From the NCBI GenBank assembly GCA_947627615.1, contig CANQWS010000002.1:88320-152319 (forward strand): a stretch of 64,000 bases of DNA. The letters are read 5' to 3'. How positions within the stretch are numbered: position 1 is the stretch's first letter; every line of letters begins with the position of its first letter. Under the pieces are notes generated by a model. It had not been told where the DNA came from, did not search any database, and saw nothing but the letters and a program-made list of their open reading frames with translations. This document shows positions 52,529 to 61,557 of this stretch, in pieces. This DNA is from an uncultured Muribaculaceae bacterium. Lineage in GTDB: Bacteria; Bacteroidota; Bacteroidia; Bacteroidales; Muribaculaceae. Position numbers and translations under genes: made by a program.

Positions 52529-55519
52529 ATGAACGAAGACGCTCTCAGCCAATTATATCTCAAGGACACCGCCTTTCAGGATCTCATGCAGAAACGCATT
52601 TTCAATGTGCTTCTTGTGGCGTCGCCCTACGACGCTTTCATGATGGAAGAAGACGGCCGCATAGAGGAACAGCTTTATTTCGAATATGTTGCACTGAATC
52701 TAAGCTCGCCGCCGCGTGTAACCAAGGTCTCCACCACGGAGCAGGCCATAGCCGCGATGAAGGAAAAACATTTCGGCATGACAATAATGATGCCCGGCTC
52801 GGACATCAGCGAGACTTTTGCCGGCGCACGGAGGCTCAAGGAACTGCAGCCCTCGATGCCGGTGATTGTGCTGACTCCCTTCTCCAAGGAAGTGTCACGC
52901 CGTCTTGCCAACGAGGACTTCACCGGCGTTGACTACGTGTTCAGCTGGCTCGGAAACGTTGACCTCCTTCTGGCCATCATAAAACTTCTGGAGGACAAGC
53001 GCAACGCTGACAAGGACATCAACGAGGTGGGCGTCCAGATGATTCTCGTGGTGGAGGACTCGGTGAGATTCTACTCGTCAGTACTCCCCCACATCTACAA
53101 GAACCTGCTGAAACAAAGCTACGAGTCATCGACGGAAGCCCTCAACGAGCACGAACAGATGCTCCGCATGCGAGGACGTCCCAAAGTGATGCTTGCCCGA
53201 AACTTCGAGGAAGCCATGGAAATATATTCCTGCTACGGACAGAATCTGCTCGGAGTGATCAGCGATGTGTCGTTCAGCCGCAACGGAGAGAAAGACAAGC
53301 ACGCCGGATTCAGACTCGTGGAGGAACTGCGCAAGGAGAACCCCTACCTGCCCATAATCCTGGAATCGTCAGAGAGCGACAACAGACAGAAAGCCATCGA
53401 GGCCAACTGCGTTTTCATCGACAAGAATTCCAAGAAATTTCCCGTTGACCTCAGCGCGGCCATAACCGAGCAGTTCAGCTTCGGAGACTTCGTGATGACC
53501 GACCCCGACACCGGTAAGGAAATCAGAATCCGCTCGCTCAAGGACCTGCAGTACCACATATTCGACATCCCGGCTTCGGCACTGCTGCATCACGCGTCGT
53601 CAAACGACATTTCACGCTGGCTCTACTCCAGAGCGCTCTTCCCCATAGCCGACGTCATAAAGGGCCACCGCTTCTATTCCCTTGACGAGGTCCCGGCAGT
53701 GCGACAGCTGTTCTTTGACCTTATCGTGAAGTACCGCAAGATGAAAAACCGCGGCGTTGTGGCAGTGTTCCGCAAAGACCGGTTTGACCATTACTCCAAC
53801 TTCGCCCGCATAGGCCAGGGCTCGCTCGGAGGCAAAGGCCGCGGTCTGGCCTTCATTGACCATATCATCAAGCAGAACCCCATCTGCGACAACTTCTACG
53901 GAATCTCCATCACCATACCGCGCACCGTGGTTCTGTGCACCGACATTTTTGACGAGTTCATGGCGGCCAACAGCCTCTATCCCATAGCGCTGAGCGATGC
54001 CGATGACGCCACCATACTCGAGCATTTCCTTGCCGCCAGAATGCCTGAGAGAATACGCGAGGACCTCGACGCCCTTTTCGACGTGATTGACAAGCCGTTG
54101 GCCATACGTTCGTCCAGCTTGCTCGAAGACTCGCATTATCAGCCGTTTGCAGGAATCTACTCCACTTACATGATTCCGCACACCTCTGACCGCAAACAGA
54201 TGCTCAAGATGCTCACCGACGCCATAAAGGGAGTCTACGCATCAGTATTCTACGCCGACAGCAAGGCCTACATGACCGCAACCTCAAACCTCATTGACCA
54301 GGAGAAGATGGCGGTCATAATCCAGGAGGTGGTGGGAAATCAGACGGGCGATTACTATTTCCCGTCGTTCTCCGGAGTTGGCCGCTCGCTCAATTATTAT
54401 CCGCTCGGCAACGAGACCGCCGAGGACGGAGTGGCCGAAGTAGCCGTAGGACTCGGAAAATATATCGTGGACGGAGGTCTGAGCCTCCGGTTCTCGCCCC
54501 GTCACCCCGAACACGTGCTTCAGACTTCGGAACTGAATCTGGCTCTTCGTGACACCCAGACACGCATGTATGCGTTGGACATGTCGGACGTTGACACGTT
54601 CAAGGTCGACGACGGATTCAACATTGTCAAGAAATCCGTTCAGGATATAGCCCCGTCAGGAGCGTTGCGCTACATGGTTTCCACGTTCGATTACCGCGAC
54701 AACGTGTTGCGTGACTCGGATTTCGGTGACGGACGCAGAGTGGTCACGTTCAACAACATACTGAAACATGACGCCTTTCCGCTCGCAATGGGCGTGGACT
54801 TCATGCTTTCCACCGGCCAGCGGGAAATGAGCCGCCCAGTGGAGATTGAGTTCGCCGGAATGATAAATCATGGCGACCCCTCGTCGAAAGGCCACATCTA
54901 CTGGCTTCAGATACGTCCCATAGTCGAACGCAAGAATCTTGTCGACGAACATCTGCTGGCTCTCCATGACTCTTCGCTGATACTCCGCTCGGACACGGCT
55001 CTCGGACACGGCACTGTTGACAATGTGAACACCATTGTCTACGTGCGGCCTGAATCCTTCTCTCCCTCGGCAAACTCCATGACCGCACGCGAGATTGAAA
55101 AGATAAACCGTGATTTCACAAAGAGAGGCATCCATTACATTCTGATAGGTCCCGGACGCTGGGGTTCAAGCGACGCGTCGCTCGGCATACCGGTAAAGTG
55201 GCCTCAGATTGCCAACGCCCGTCTGATTGTGGAGTCATCCGTGGGCAACTACAGGATAGAGCCGAGTCAGGGCACACACTTCTTCCAGAATCTCACCTCG
55301 TTCGGAGTGGGATACTTCACCATTGACCAGAGTGCCGGACAGGGATTCTACAATGTGGATTATCTCAATTCCCTGCCCGCCGTCTACGAAAGCGATGCCG
55401 TCAGAATCGTGGAATTCGACAGCCCGCTGCCCATTGGCATCGACGGCAAGAAAGGCCACGGTGTGGTTGCCAAACCTGAATTCGCCACTCCGGCAACATC
55501 ATTAAATCAAGAAAATTAA
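52529..55519 (+). CDS. Two receiver-like domains fused to a pyruvate-phosphate-dikinase ATP-binding domain
   Basis: A 996-residue cytosolic protein. Residues 20-158 are receiver-like but degenerate (phospho-Asp position reads Thr in MTIMMPG). Residues 168-315 form a second receiver with all key residues: E176/D177, D246 in GVISDVSF, S280/S281 and K299. Residues of about 420-800 match the PPDK/PEP-synthase N-terminal ATP-binding domain (GQGSLGGKGRGLAFI, LAIRSSSLLEDS with R527, ending LQIRP near 797). A further 200 residues (IGPGRWGSSDASLG) are conserved-looking but unassigned. I see no phosphohistidine swivel (TSHxA) or PEP-binding domain, so it is unlikely to be a true PEP synthase. A phospho-signal-controlled ATP-dependent enzyme is inferred. 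Confidence 0.8.
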   Translation: MNEDALSQLYLKDTAFQDLMQKRIFNVLLVASPYDAFMMEEDGRIEEQLYFEYVALNLSSPPRVTKVSTTEQAIAAMKEKHFGMTIMMPGSDISETFAGARRLKELQPSMPVIVLTPFSKEVSRRLANEDFTGVDYVFSWLGNVDLLLAIIKLLEDKRNADKDINEVGVQMILVVEDSVRFYSSVLPHIYKNLLKQSYESSTEALNEHEQMLRMRGRPKVMLARNFEEAMEIYSCYGQNLLGVISDVSFSRNGEKDKHAGFRLVEELRKENPYLPIILESSESDNRQKAIEANCVFIDKNSKKFPVDLSAAITEQFSFGDFVMTDPDTGKEIRIRSLKDLQYHIFDIPASALLHHASSNDISRWLYSRALFPIADVIKGHRFYSLDEVPAVRQLFFDLIVKYRKMKNRGVVAVFRKDRFDHYSNFARIGQGSLGGKGRGLAFIDHIIKQNPICDNFYGISITIPRTVVLCTDIFDEFMAANSLYPIALSDADDATILEHFLAARMPERIREDLDALFDVIDKPLAIRSSSLLEDSHYQPFAGIYSTYMIPHTSDRKQMLKMLTDAIKGVYASVFYADSKAYMTATSNLIDQEKMAVIIQEVVGNQTGDYYFPSFSGVGRSLNYYPLGNETAEDGVAEVAVGLGKYIVDGGLSLRFSPRHPEHVLQTSELNLALRDTQTRMYALDMSDVDTFKVDDGFNIVKKSVQDIAPSGALRYMVSTFDYRDNVLRDSDFGDGRRVVTFNNILKHDAFPLAMGVDFMLSTGQREMSRPVEIEFAGMINHGDPSSKGHIYWLQIRPIVERKNLVDEHLLALHDSSLILRSDTALGHGTVDNVNTIVYVRPESFSPSANSMTAREIEKINRDFTKRGIHYILIGPGRWGSSDASLGIPVKWPQIANARLIVESSVGNYRIEPSQGTHFFQNLTSFGVGYFTIDQSAGQGFYNVDYLNSLPAVYESDAVRIVEFDSPLPIGIDGKKGHGVVAKPEFATPATSLNQEN

Positions 55520-55527
55520 ATGCCACT

Positions 55528-56943
55528 ATGTCATTTCTATCATCAGTAAAACGCGCATTCGGCTTCCCCGGAGAATATGACGGGGAAGAAGACGATGATT
55601 TCAACGATGACGAACTCACCGATGACCCGGATCTCTCACTGGAGGCTTACGTGTCGGACCAGGAATCAGGCAACGGAGTTTCCGATAACGCTGAACCCTC
55701 GTCGACCGTGATTTCCGATGAGGAACTGAAAGAACTCGCCTCGGACATTTTCGATTCAGTGCTCGGTTATTTCAACTCCCATCAGCCCGAAGTGGTCAGG
55801 AAATGCATTGACATCGACACCCAGCGCTCTATCCTGCTTCAGGAAATCGACGAGAACCTGAAGACTCGGATAGCCGCCATAGCCGACCGCGCCTGCCGGG
55901 CCGGCGAAAATATGTGGGCCGACAAACAGCAGCGCATGGGAGCCGAATTGCTCAAACTGAAATCGGAATACAATGCCGTCAGACAGCAACGCGAGGAAAT
56001 CCAGAGCGCACAGCTTTCGGCGACCCGCCAGAAACGCGCTCTCAGCGACCGCATCCGCGATCTCGAGGCCCAGGTGATGACTCTCGAAGCCGAACGCGAG
56101 CAATATCAGCTCGAGAACCGGAGCATGGCTGCAAGGCTCCGCGGACTGCCCTCCGCAGTAAACCTGACACCCGCATCTTCCGCTACGGACGATGCCACGG
56201 CGAGGAAACTCAAGAGCGAGAATGAAACCCTTAAGAAGGAGATAGAGAGCCTCAGAAGCAAAGCCGAAAGCGCTGAGGCCGAAATTGCCCGGCTGAAAGA
56301 GGAAATCTCACAGAACTCCGCTACCGGAGTCTCCGCCGAAGAAATCGCGGAACTGAAAGAGATAGAGCGGCAGATGGAACGCATGCGCGAGGCAAAGGAG
56401 ACGAGCGAGGCCAACATAATCAGTCTGAACAGGGAAATCAAGGAATCCGACGCCACGATTGCCCAGTTGCAGAAACAGCTGGCCGACAGCGCCAAGGAAG
56501 CGGAATCGGCTTACAGGGAAATTGAATCCCTGCGTTCCACCATAGAATCCAACCTCTATGCCCACGCGGCCGCAGAGGCCGAGCTGAAAGCCGAGATAAG
56601 CCGGCTCAAGGAGCCGATGCCCATTGAGACATCATTTTCCGAGACTGCTGAAACAAAGGTCACTCAACCGCAACCGCAGCCTCAGAAGAAAAAGAACCGC
56701 AAGAACCGCCGGCGCAAAGAGAAGTTCCAGTCTGAACAGCTGGCCGGACTGGCCGACACCGAACCGCATCAGCAGGTAAAGATCTCGGCCATTGACGAAC
56801 TGATGGACAGCACGGACTGGTTTGTGGCCCCGGAACCTATTCCTCTCAAGAAGGACCCCGAGGTGGAAGAGAACTTCGGCTACAAGGAACCGGCAAAGAA
56901 ACCTGACGTTCTCGACGATGACCGGCAGCTGACACTGTGGTAG
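55528..56943 (+). CDS. Coiled-coil protein with C-terminal QLTLW peptide
   Basis: A 471-residue protein of unknown family. An acidic N-terminus (1-60) precedes a helical segment. Long coiled coils run at about 130-205 and 225-362 (heptad-rich KSENETLKKEIESLRSKAES-type sequence). A very basic patch lies at 387-399 (KKKNRKNRRRKEK), with an acidic C-terminal region after it. The last five residues are QLTLW, resembling the beta-clamp-binding pentapeptide QL(S/D)LF. It starts 8 bases after the receiver-PPDK gene, so the two are almost certainly co-transcribed and may act together. The basic patch could bind DNA or RNA. Confidence 0.75.
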   Translation: MSFLSSVKRAFGFPGEYDGEEDDDFNDDELTDDPDLSLEAYVSDQESGNGVSDNAEPSSTVISDEELKELASDIFDSVLGYFNSHQPEVVRKCIDIDTQRSILLQEIDENLKTRIAAIADRACRAGENMWADKQQRMGAELLKLKSEYNAVRQQREEIQSAQLSATRQKRALSDRIRDLEAQVMTLEAEREQYQLENRSMAARLRGLPSAVNLTPASSATDDATARKLKSENETLKKEIESLRSKAESAEAEIARLKEEISQNSATGVSAEEIAELKEIERQMERMREAKETSEANIISLNREIKESDATIAQLQKQLADSAKEAESAYREIESLRSTIESNLYAHAAAEAELKAEISRLKEPMPIETSFSETAETKVTQPQPQPQKKKNRKNRRRKEKFQSEQLAGLADTEPHQQVKISAIDELMDSTDWFVAPEPIPLKKDPEVEENFGYKEPAKKPDVLDDDRQLTLW

Positions 56944-57006
56944 GCTTTTCCGCCCCGACAACTCCAAACTGATAACCGAATTGAAAATCACCATACATTG
57001 AAAGTC

Positions 57007-59205
57007 ATGAAACTGTCAATCATATTCACAGCGGCACTGCTGGCCGCGCCGACAGCGCTGATAAACGCCCAGGCCAATTCAGTCAAGGACTATCCCGAAA
57101 TAGAGCGCTATGTCACCGGAGGCGGAATATCGGCTTCAATCCCCCCGATGAACTACACCGCCGACGGGACGGGACTTATCTCCATGTCGGCCGACGGAAA
57201 GAGAATCGTCAGACTCGACATAAAGACCGGCAAGGAGGTAGAGACGCTGATGGACCTCAACAACACACGTGAGACCACGCTCTCCCACATCGAAGGGTTC
57301 AAGCTGTGTGACAACGGCTCGAAAATCCTTGTGTGGAACGGGAAAGAGATGGTCTACCGCCGCTCCTACACGGCACGTTATTACGTCTACGAATTACGCT
57401 CGAGACTTCTGAAACCGCTCTCGGAGGAACATCCGCGCCAGCAATCGCCGATTTTCTCGCCTGACGGCCGAATGATAGCCTTTGTGGCCGACAACAATAT
57501 CTACATCAAGAAACTTGACTACTGGTCGGAAGTGGCCGTGACCACCGACGGCGCCAAGAACAAGGTGATCAACGGCGTACCGGACTGGACCTATGAGGAA
57601 GAATTCGCCACTACATGCTCCATGTGCTGGTCACCTGACAATCTGGTGCTCTGTTTCCTGAAATACAATGAGACGGATGTTCCCTCGTTCTCGTTCCCGC
57701 TCTACGAGGGCAGCTGCAATCCGATAAAACAGTATGCACTCTATCCCGGAAGTTTCACATACAAATATCCCGTAGCAGGCCAGCAGAATTCCAAGGTTTC
57801 CGTGCACTCCTACGACGTGGAGACCCGCAAGCTGAAAAAGATGGAGCTGCCGGGAAGCCAGACGGAATACATACCCCGGATAGAATTCGGCCATGCGCCC
57901 GACCGCCTGATGACCGTGACTCTCAACCGGGCACAGAACCGCATGGAGCTTCTCTGTATCAATCCGAAATCAACCGTGAGCCGTTCGGTACTCGTAGAGC
58001 AGTGGAAAGCGTGGCTCGACCCCGACACTTACGAAAACATCCGTTTCATGCCGGAATCGTTCGTCGTGTTCTCGTCACGCAGCGGCTACAAGCACCTCTA
58101 TGAATATTCCTACGCCGGAGCGCAGCTGCGCCAGATCACATCGGGCGATTATGACGTGACGGCCTACTACGGAAGCAACACCCTCGGCACCCACTTCTAC
58201 TGCTCCACCGCATCGGGGGCTATAAACCGCACTGTCAGCTCCATTGACAAAAAAGGCAAAGTCACGGACCTCTCGCCCCGCAACGGCAATGCATCGGCAT
58301 CGTTCAGCCCCGATATGGCCTACTACGCTCTCACCTACAGCAACAGCACCACGCCCCCAAAGGTTACGCTGATGAGCACGTCAGGCAACAAGCCCGTGCG
58401 CACGCTCGCCGAGTCCCGTTCGTCAGACCCGTGGCTCAAAACCGTGCCTCTGCCTGAATTCTTCACAATGGATACGGAAGGCGGCCTCAAACTGAACGGC
58501 TACATAATAAAGCCGGCAGGATTCGACCCGTCAAAAAAATATCCGGTAATCATGTATCAGTATCAGGGTCCCGGCTCCCAGGAAGTCCTTGACCGCTGGC
58601 ACATAGGATATGAGAACTTCTTCGCCAAGTCAGGCTTCGTGGTGGTTTGTGTTGACGGACGCGGAACAGGCGGACGCGGACGTGCGTTTCAGGATGTGGT
58701 CTACAAACGTCTCGGACATTACGAGACAATAGACCAGATAGCCGCAGCCCGCTATGCTTCACGTCTGCCCTACGCCGATCCGTCACGCATAGGCATCTTC
58801 GGATGGAGCTACGGAGGATATGAAGCCATCATGGCGGCATCACACCCCGACGCGCCGTATGCGGCTGCAGTGGCAGTGGCCCCGGTGACAGACTGGCGAT
58901 ATTATGACACCGTCTACGCCGAACGCTACATGCTCACGCCTCAGGAGAACGAATCAGGCTATAACGACGCTTCCTGCATGACATATATCAACAATCGGCG
59001 CTGTCCGCTGTTAATAATGCATGGAACGGCCGACGACAATGTGCATCTGTTCAATTCCATACAGTATGCGTCAGTCACCGAGAGTCGGGGCCGCTGGATT
59101 GATATGCTTCTGTTCCCGAACATGAACCATTCAATCAACGGCTGCAACTCCCGCGAGGTTGTCATTGCCCGTCTGCTCGACTATTTTTCGCGTAACATGA
59201 AATGA
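57007..59205 (+). CDS. Dipeptidyl-peptidase IV (S9 family)
   Basis: A 732-residue exported prolyl peptidase. ATG 57007 (after an in-frame TTG at 56998) begins a signal peptide ending near INAQA. The beta-propeller carries the substrate N-terminus motif DWTYEEEF (E197-E199), specific to dipeptidyl aminopeptidases. The catalytic domain has S601 (GWSYGGY), D677 (HGTADDNVH) and H708 (MNHSI). It removes X-Pro dipeptides in the periplasm. No promoter match lies in 56944-57006. Confidence 0.94.
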   Translation: MKLSIIFTAALLAAPTALINAQANSVKDYPEIERYVTGGGISASIPPMNYTADGTGLISMSADGKRIVRLDIKTGKEVETLMDLNNTRETTLSHIEGFKLCDNGSKILVWNGKEMVYRRSYTARYYVYELRSRLLKPLSEEHPRQQSPIFSPDGRMIAFVADNNIYIKKLDYWSEVAVTTDGAKNKVINGVPDWTYEEEFATTCSMCWSPDNLVLCFLKYNETDVPSFSFPLYEGSCNPIKQYALYPGSFTYKYPVAGQQNSKVSVHSYDVETRKLKKMELPGSQTEYIPRIEFGHAPDRLMTVTLNRAQNRMELLCINPKSTVSRSVLVEQWKAWLDPDTYENIRFMPESFVVFSSRSGYKHLYEYSYAGAQLRQITSGDYDVTAYYGSNTLGTHFYCSTASGAINRTVSSIDKKGKVTDLSPRNGNASASFSPDMAYYALTYSNSTTPPKVTLMSTSGNKPVRTLAESRSSDPWLKTVPLPEFFTMDTEGGLKLNGYIIKPAGFDPSKKYPVIMYQYQGPGSQEVLDRWHIGYENFFAKSGFVVVCVDGRGTGGRGRAFQDVVYKRLGHYETIDQIAAARYASRLPYADPSRIGIFGWSYGGYEAIMAASHPDAPYAAAVAVAPVTDWRYYDTVYAERYMLTPQENESGYNDASCMTYINNRRCPLLIMHGTADDNVHLFNSIQYASVTESRGRWIDMLLFPNMNHSINGCNSREVVIARLLDYFSRNMK

Positions 59206-59257
59206 TTCAACACCACAACAGATTCTGACAACAGACAAAAAGAACATCAACCAAAGA

Positions 59258-60634
59258 ATGGAGTCAAGGCTCAACAACGGCAAAGGCATATTCCTGCTAT
59301 GGATCAACTGGCTTATGGGCAGCGGGGCCATAGTATTGCTCATCCAGCTCTCACTGTTCGTAAAGCCGCTCTACATGCCGTTCGTAGCATTCGGAATACA
59401 GTTCATCCTGTTCCTTCTGATAAAACGTAACCGGGAGAAGGAACTTCCGGTCTGCTACCTGTTTCCGTTCGTTGCCTCAAGAATCATGTTCTGGTCCGGA
59501 GCCACCATGCTGGTAATCAACCTGCTTTACTCCAAATGGCTCGTAGAGACCGTGTTCGGCTCCACGCACATCAATCCCCACATTCCGTTTCTGTGTATCC
59601 TAATTGTCTGTCCCATAACGCTTATATGCTGTCTGTGGGTCCATACCCACAAACGCACCATCTCGTTTTGCCGTGACTGCAAGATGCGGTCCGGGACAGC
59701 GGCCGAGCGCGGTTTTCTAGGCAAGATATTCACGCGTGAGGGTAATTATCAGATTGACGTGTGCCTGATAGTCTCGGCCGTGTTAACCTTGCTGGCATGG
59801 ATTTATTATGTGATTGTCTACATAAATTCATCCCTGAACCATACGGACAGATTTGTCTTTTTCATAGCCCCCGCGCTGGCATGGGTAGGGGCGTCAGTCT
59901 ATTTCGCCCTGAGATACATAGGCATCTGGGGATACTACTGCCAGAACATAGCCGGAAGCGCCACGCGCCACGGCCGGTCGACTCTGCTGCGGTACATTCT
60001 GATTGACTATGACCTCATCTGCCTGAGCAAACCGCAGAGCGGACCCGACGCGGTGGATCCGGGCGCACGGTATTTCGACACCCCCGAGGCATCATACATC
60101 TCATGGCGCAAGCATGTCTCCATGGCCGACGCATCGCTCCATTTCTATAACATGACCGACATTGTGGATTCCGACATCAGATTCTTCTACTCCACGACAT
60201 CGGGCAACGCGGACTGCAACATATTCCGCTACTTCGTGTTCCTGCGGCCGGAGCAACGCAAGGCATTCGACAAAAAGAATCCCGACTGCATCTGGGTCAC
60301 CTTCCGCGAACTCGTGCAGATGCTGAACGACCACAGGCTCAATCCGCTGATGAGCGCCGAGTTCGTGCGCCTCTACACCATGGTCATGGCATGGAAGACC
60401 TACGACAACCGCGGACGGCGGCGATATAAGATCAAGCACTACAAACCGATGTTCCGATTCGAGAATCTTTCCAGCTGGGACATCGATTTCAATGATCCAT
60501 CGTGGCTGTATGTGGCCGACAACAATCAGGACACTCCGTTCTACCATCTGCGCCGCTTGTGGAGAAAATACATCAACGGCGTGGGCAACTACATCGAAGA
60601 AATCAACCCTGAAACCACCGAGAGCCAACAATGA
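59258..60634 (+). CDS. Six-helix membrane protein with CxxC and large soluble C-terminal domain, unknown function
   Basis: A 458-residue protein. Hydrophobic segments lie at about 10-35, 38-55, 66-92, 109-128, 166-190 and 198-222. Between helices 4 and 5 is a cytosol-sized loop with FCRDCKMRSGTAAERG (C138, C141), which could hold a metal or redox site. Residues 230-458 are soluble, rich in aromatic and charged residues (FRYFVFLRPEQRK, WVTFRELVQML, HYKPMFRFENLSSWDIDF). I do not recognise a named family. It is coupled by ATGA to miaA. Confidence 0.7.
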   Translation: MESRLNNGKGIFLLWINWLMGSGAIVLLIQLSLFVKPLYMPFVAFGIQFILFLLIKRNREKELPVCYLFPFVASRIMFWSGATMLVINLLYSKWLVETVFGSTHINPHIPFLCILIVCPITLICCLWVHTHKRTISFCRDCKMRSGTAAERGFLGKIFTREGNYQIDVCLIVSAVLTLLAWIYYVIVYINSSLNHTDRFVFFIAPALAWVGASVYFALRYIGIWGYYCQNIAGSATRHGRSTLLRYILIDYDLICLSKPQSGPDAVDPGARYFDTPEASYISWRKHVSMADASLHFYNMTDIVDSDIRFFYSTTSGNADCNIFRYFVFLRPEQRKAFDKKNPDCIWVTFRELVQMLNDHRLNPLMSAEFVRLYTMVMAWKTYDNRGRRRYKIKHYKPMFRFENLSSWDIDFNDPSWLYVADNNQDTPFYHLRRLWRKYINGVGNYIEEINPETTESQQ

Positions 60635-61557
60635 GTCTGATTGTCATAACCGGCCCTACGGCAAGCGGCAAAACCGCCCGCGCCGTAGATGTGGCCAAAG
60701 CCATGGATGGCGAAATCATAAGTGCCGATTCACGTCAGATTTACCGGGGCATGGATCTCGGCACCGGAAAAGACCTCGAGGAATACGGCGATGTCCCCTA
60801 CCATCTCATAGACATCTGTCCGGCAGGATACAAATATAATCTTTACGAATATCTGCGCGACGAGAAGCAGGCAAGGACCGATATAGAAAGCCGCGGCCGT
60901 CAGCCCATTCTGTGCGGCGGGACAGGGCTGTATGTGGAATCCGTTGTCAACGGACTCTCGCTCCCTGAAGTTCCGTCCAACCCGTCCCTGAGGGAATCGC
61001 TCAAAGGGAAGACGCTTGACGAGCTGACCGGGATTCTGGCTTCAATGAAAACCCTGCACAATGTCACGGACGTCGATTCCTGCCAGCGTGCCATAAGGGC
61101 CATAGAGATAGCCACCTACTACAGGGAGAATCCCGACATGGCTGTTGCCGCCACTCCCCATCCGCTGAAAGGCGCCGTGATTGTGGGCGTGGCCATAGAC
61201 AGGGATTCGCGCCGCCAGCGCATCACCGCAAGACTGAAAGCCCGTCTCGAGGCAGGGATGCTGGATGAGATACGGAATCTCATTGACTCGGGAGTCAAAC
61301 CGGAGGACCTTATTTATTACGGGCTTGAATACAAGTACATAACCCGCTACGTGACCGGCGAGATTTCTCGCGACGAGATGGAGAGCGGTCTTGAAACGGC
61401 CATACATCAGTTCGCCAAACGACAGATGACATGGTTCCGCGGCATGGAGCGGCGGGGACACAGGATAAACTGGCTGCCATACGACATGGGACGCGACGAG
61501 TTCGTCAATGCCGTGAAAGAGCTGATGGAATCCAACCGTAAAAACGCCATGTCATGA
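60631..61557 (+). CDS. miaA: tRNA dimethylallyltransferase
   Basis: Prenylates A37 of UNN-reading tRNAs, 308 residues. P-loop TGPTASGKTA (residues 6-15), ISADSRQIYRGMDLGTGK, YHLIDI, GGTGLYVE and the C-terminal KRQMTWFRGMER. It is coupled by ATGA both to the membrane-protein gene upstream and to the exported-protein gene downstream. Confidence 0.96.
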   Translation: MSLIVITGPTASGKTARAVDVAKAMDGEIISADSRQIYRGMDLGTGKDLEEYGDVPYHLIDICPAGYKYNLYEYLRDEKQARTDIESRGRQPILCGGTGLYVESVVNGLSLPEVPSNPSLRESLKGKTLDELTGILASMKTLHNVTDVDSCQRAIRAIEIATYYRENPDMAVAATPHPLKGAVIVGVAIDRDSRRQRITARLKARLEAGMLDEIRNLIDSGVKPEDLIYYGLEYKYITRYVTGEISRDEMESGLETAIHQFAKRQMTWFRGMERRGHRINWLPYDMGRDEFVNAVKELMESNRKNAMS

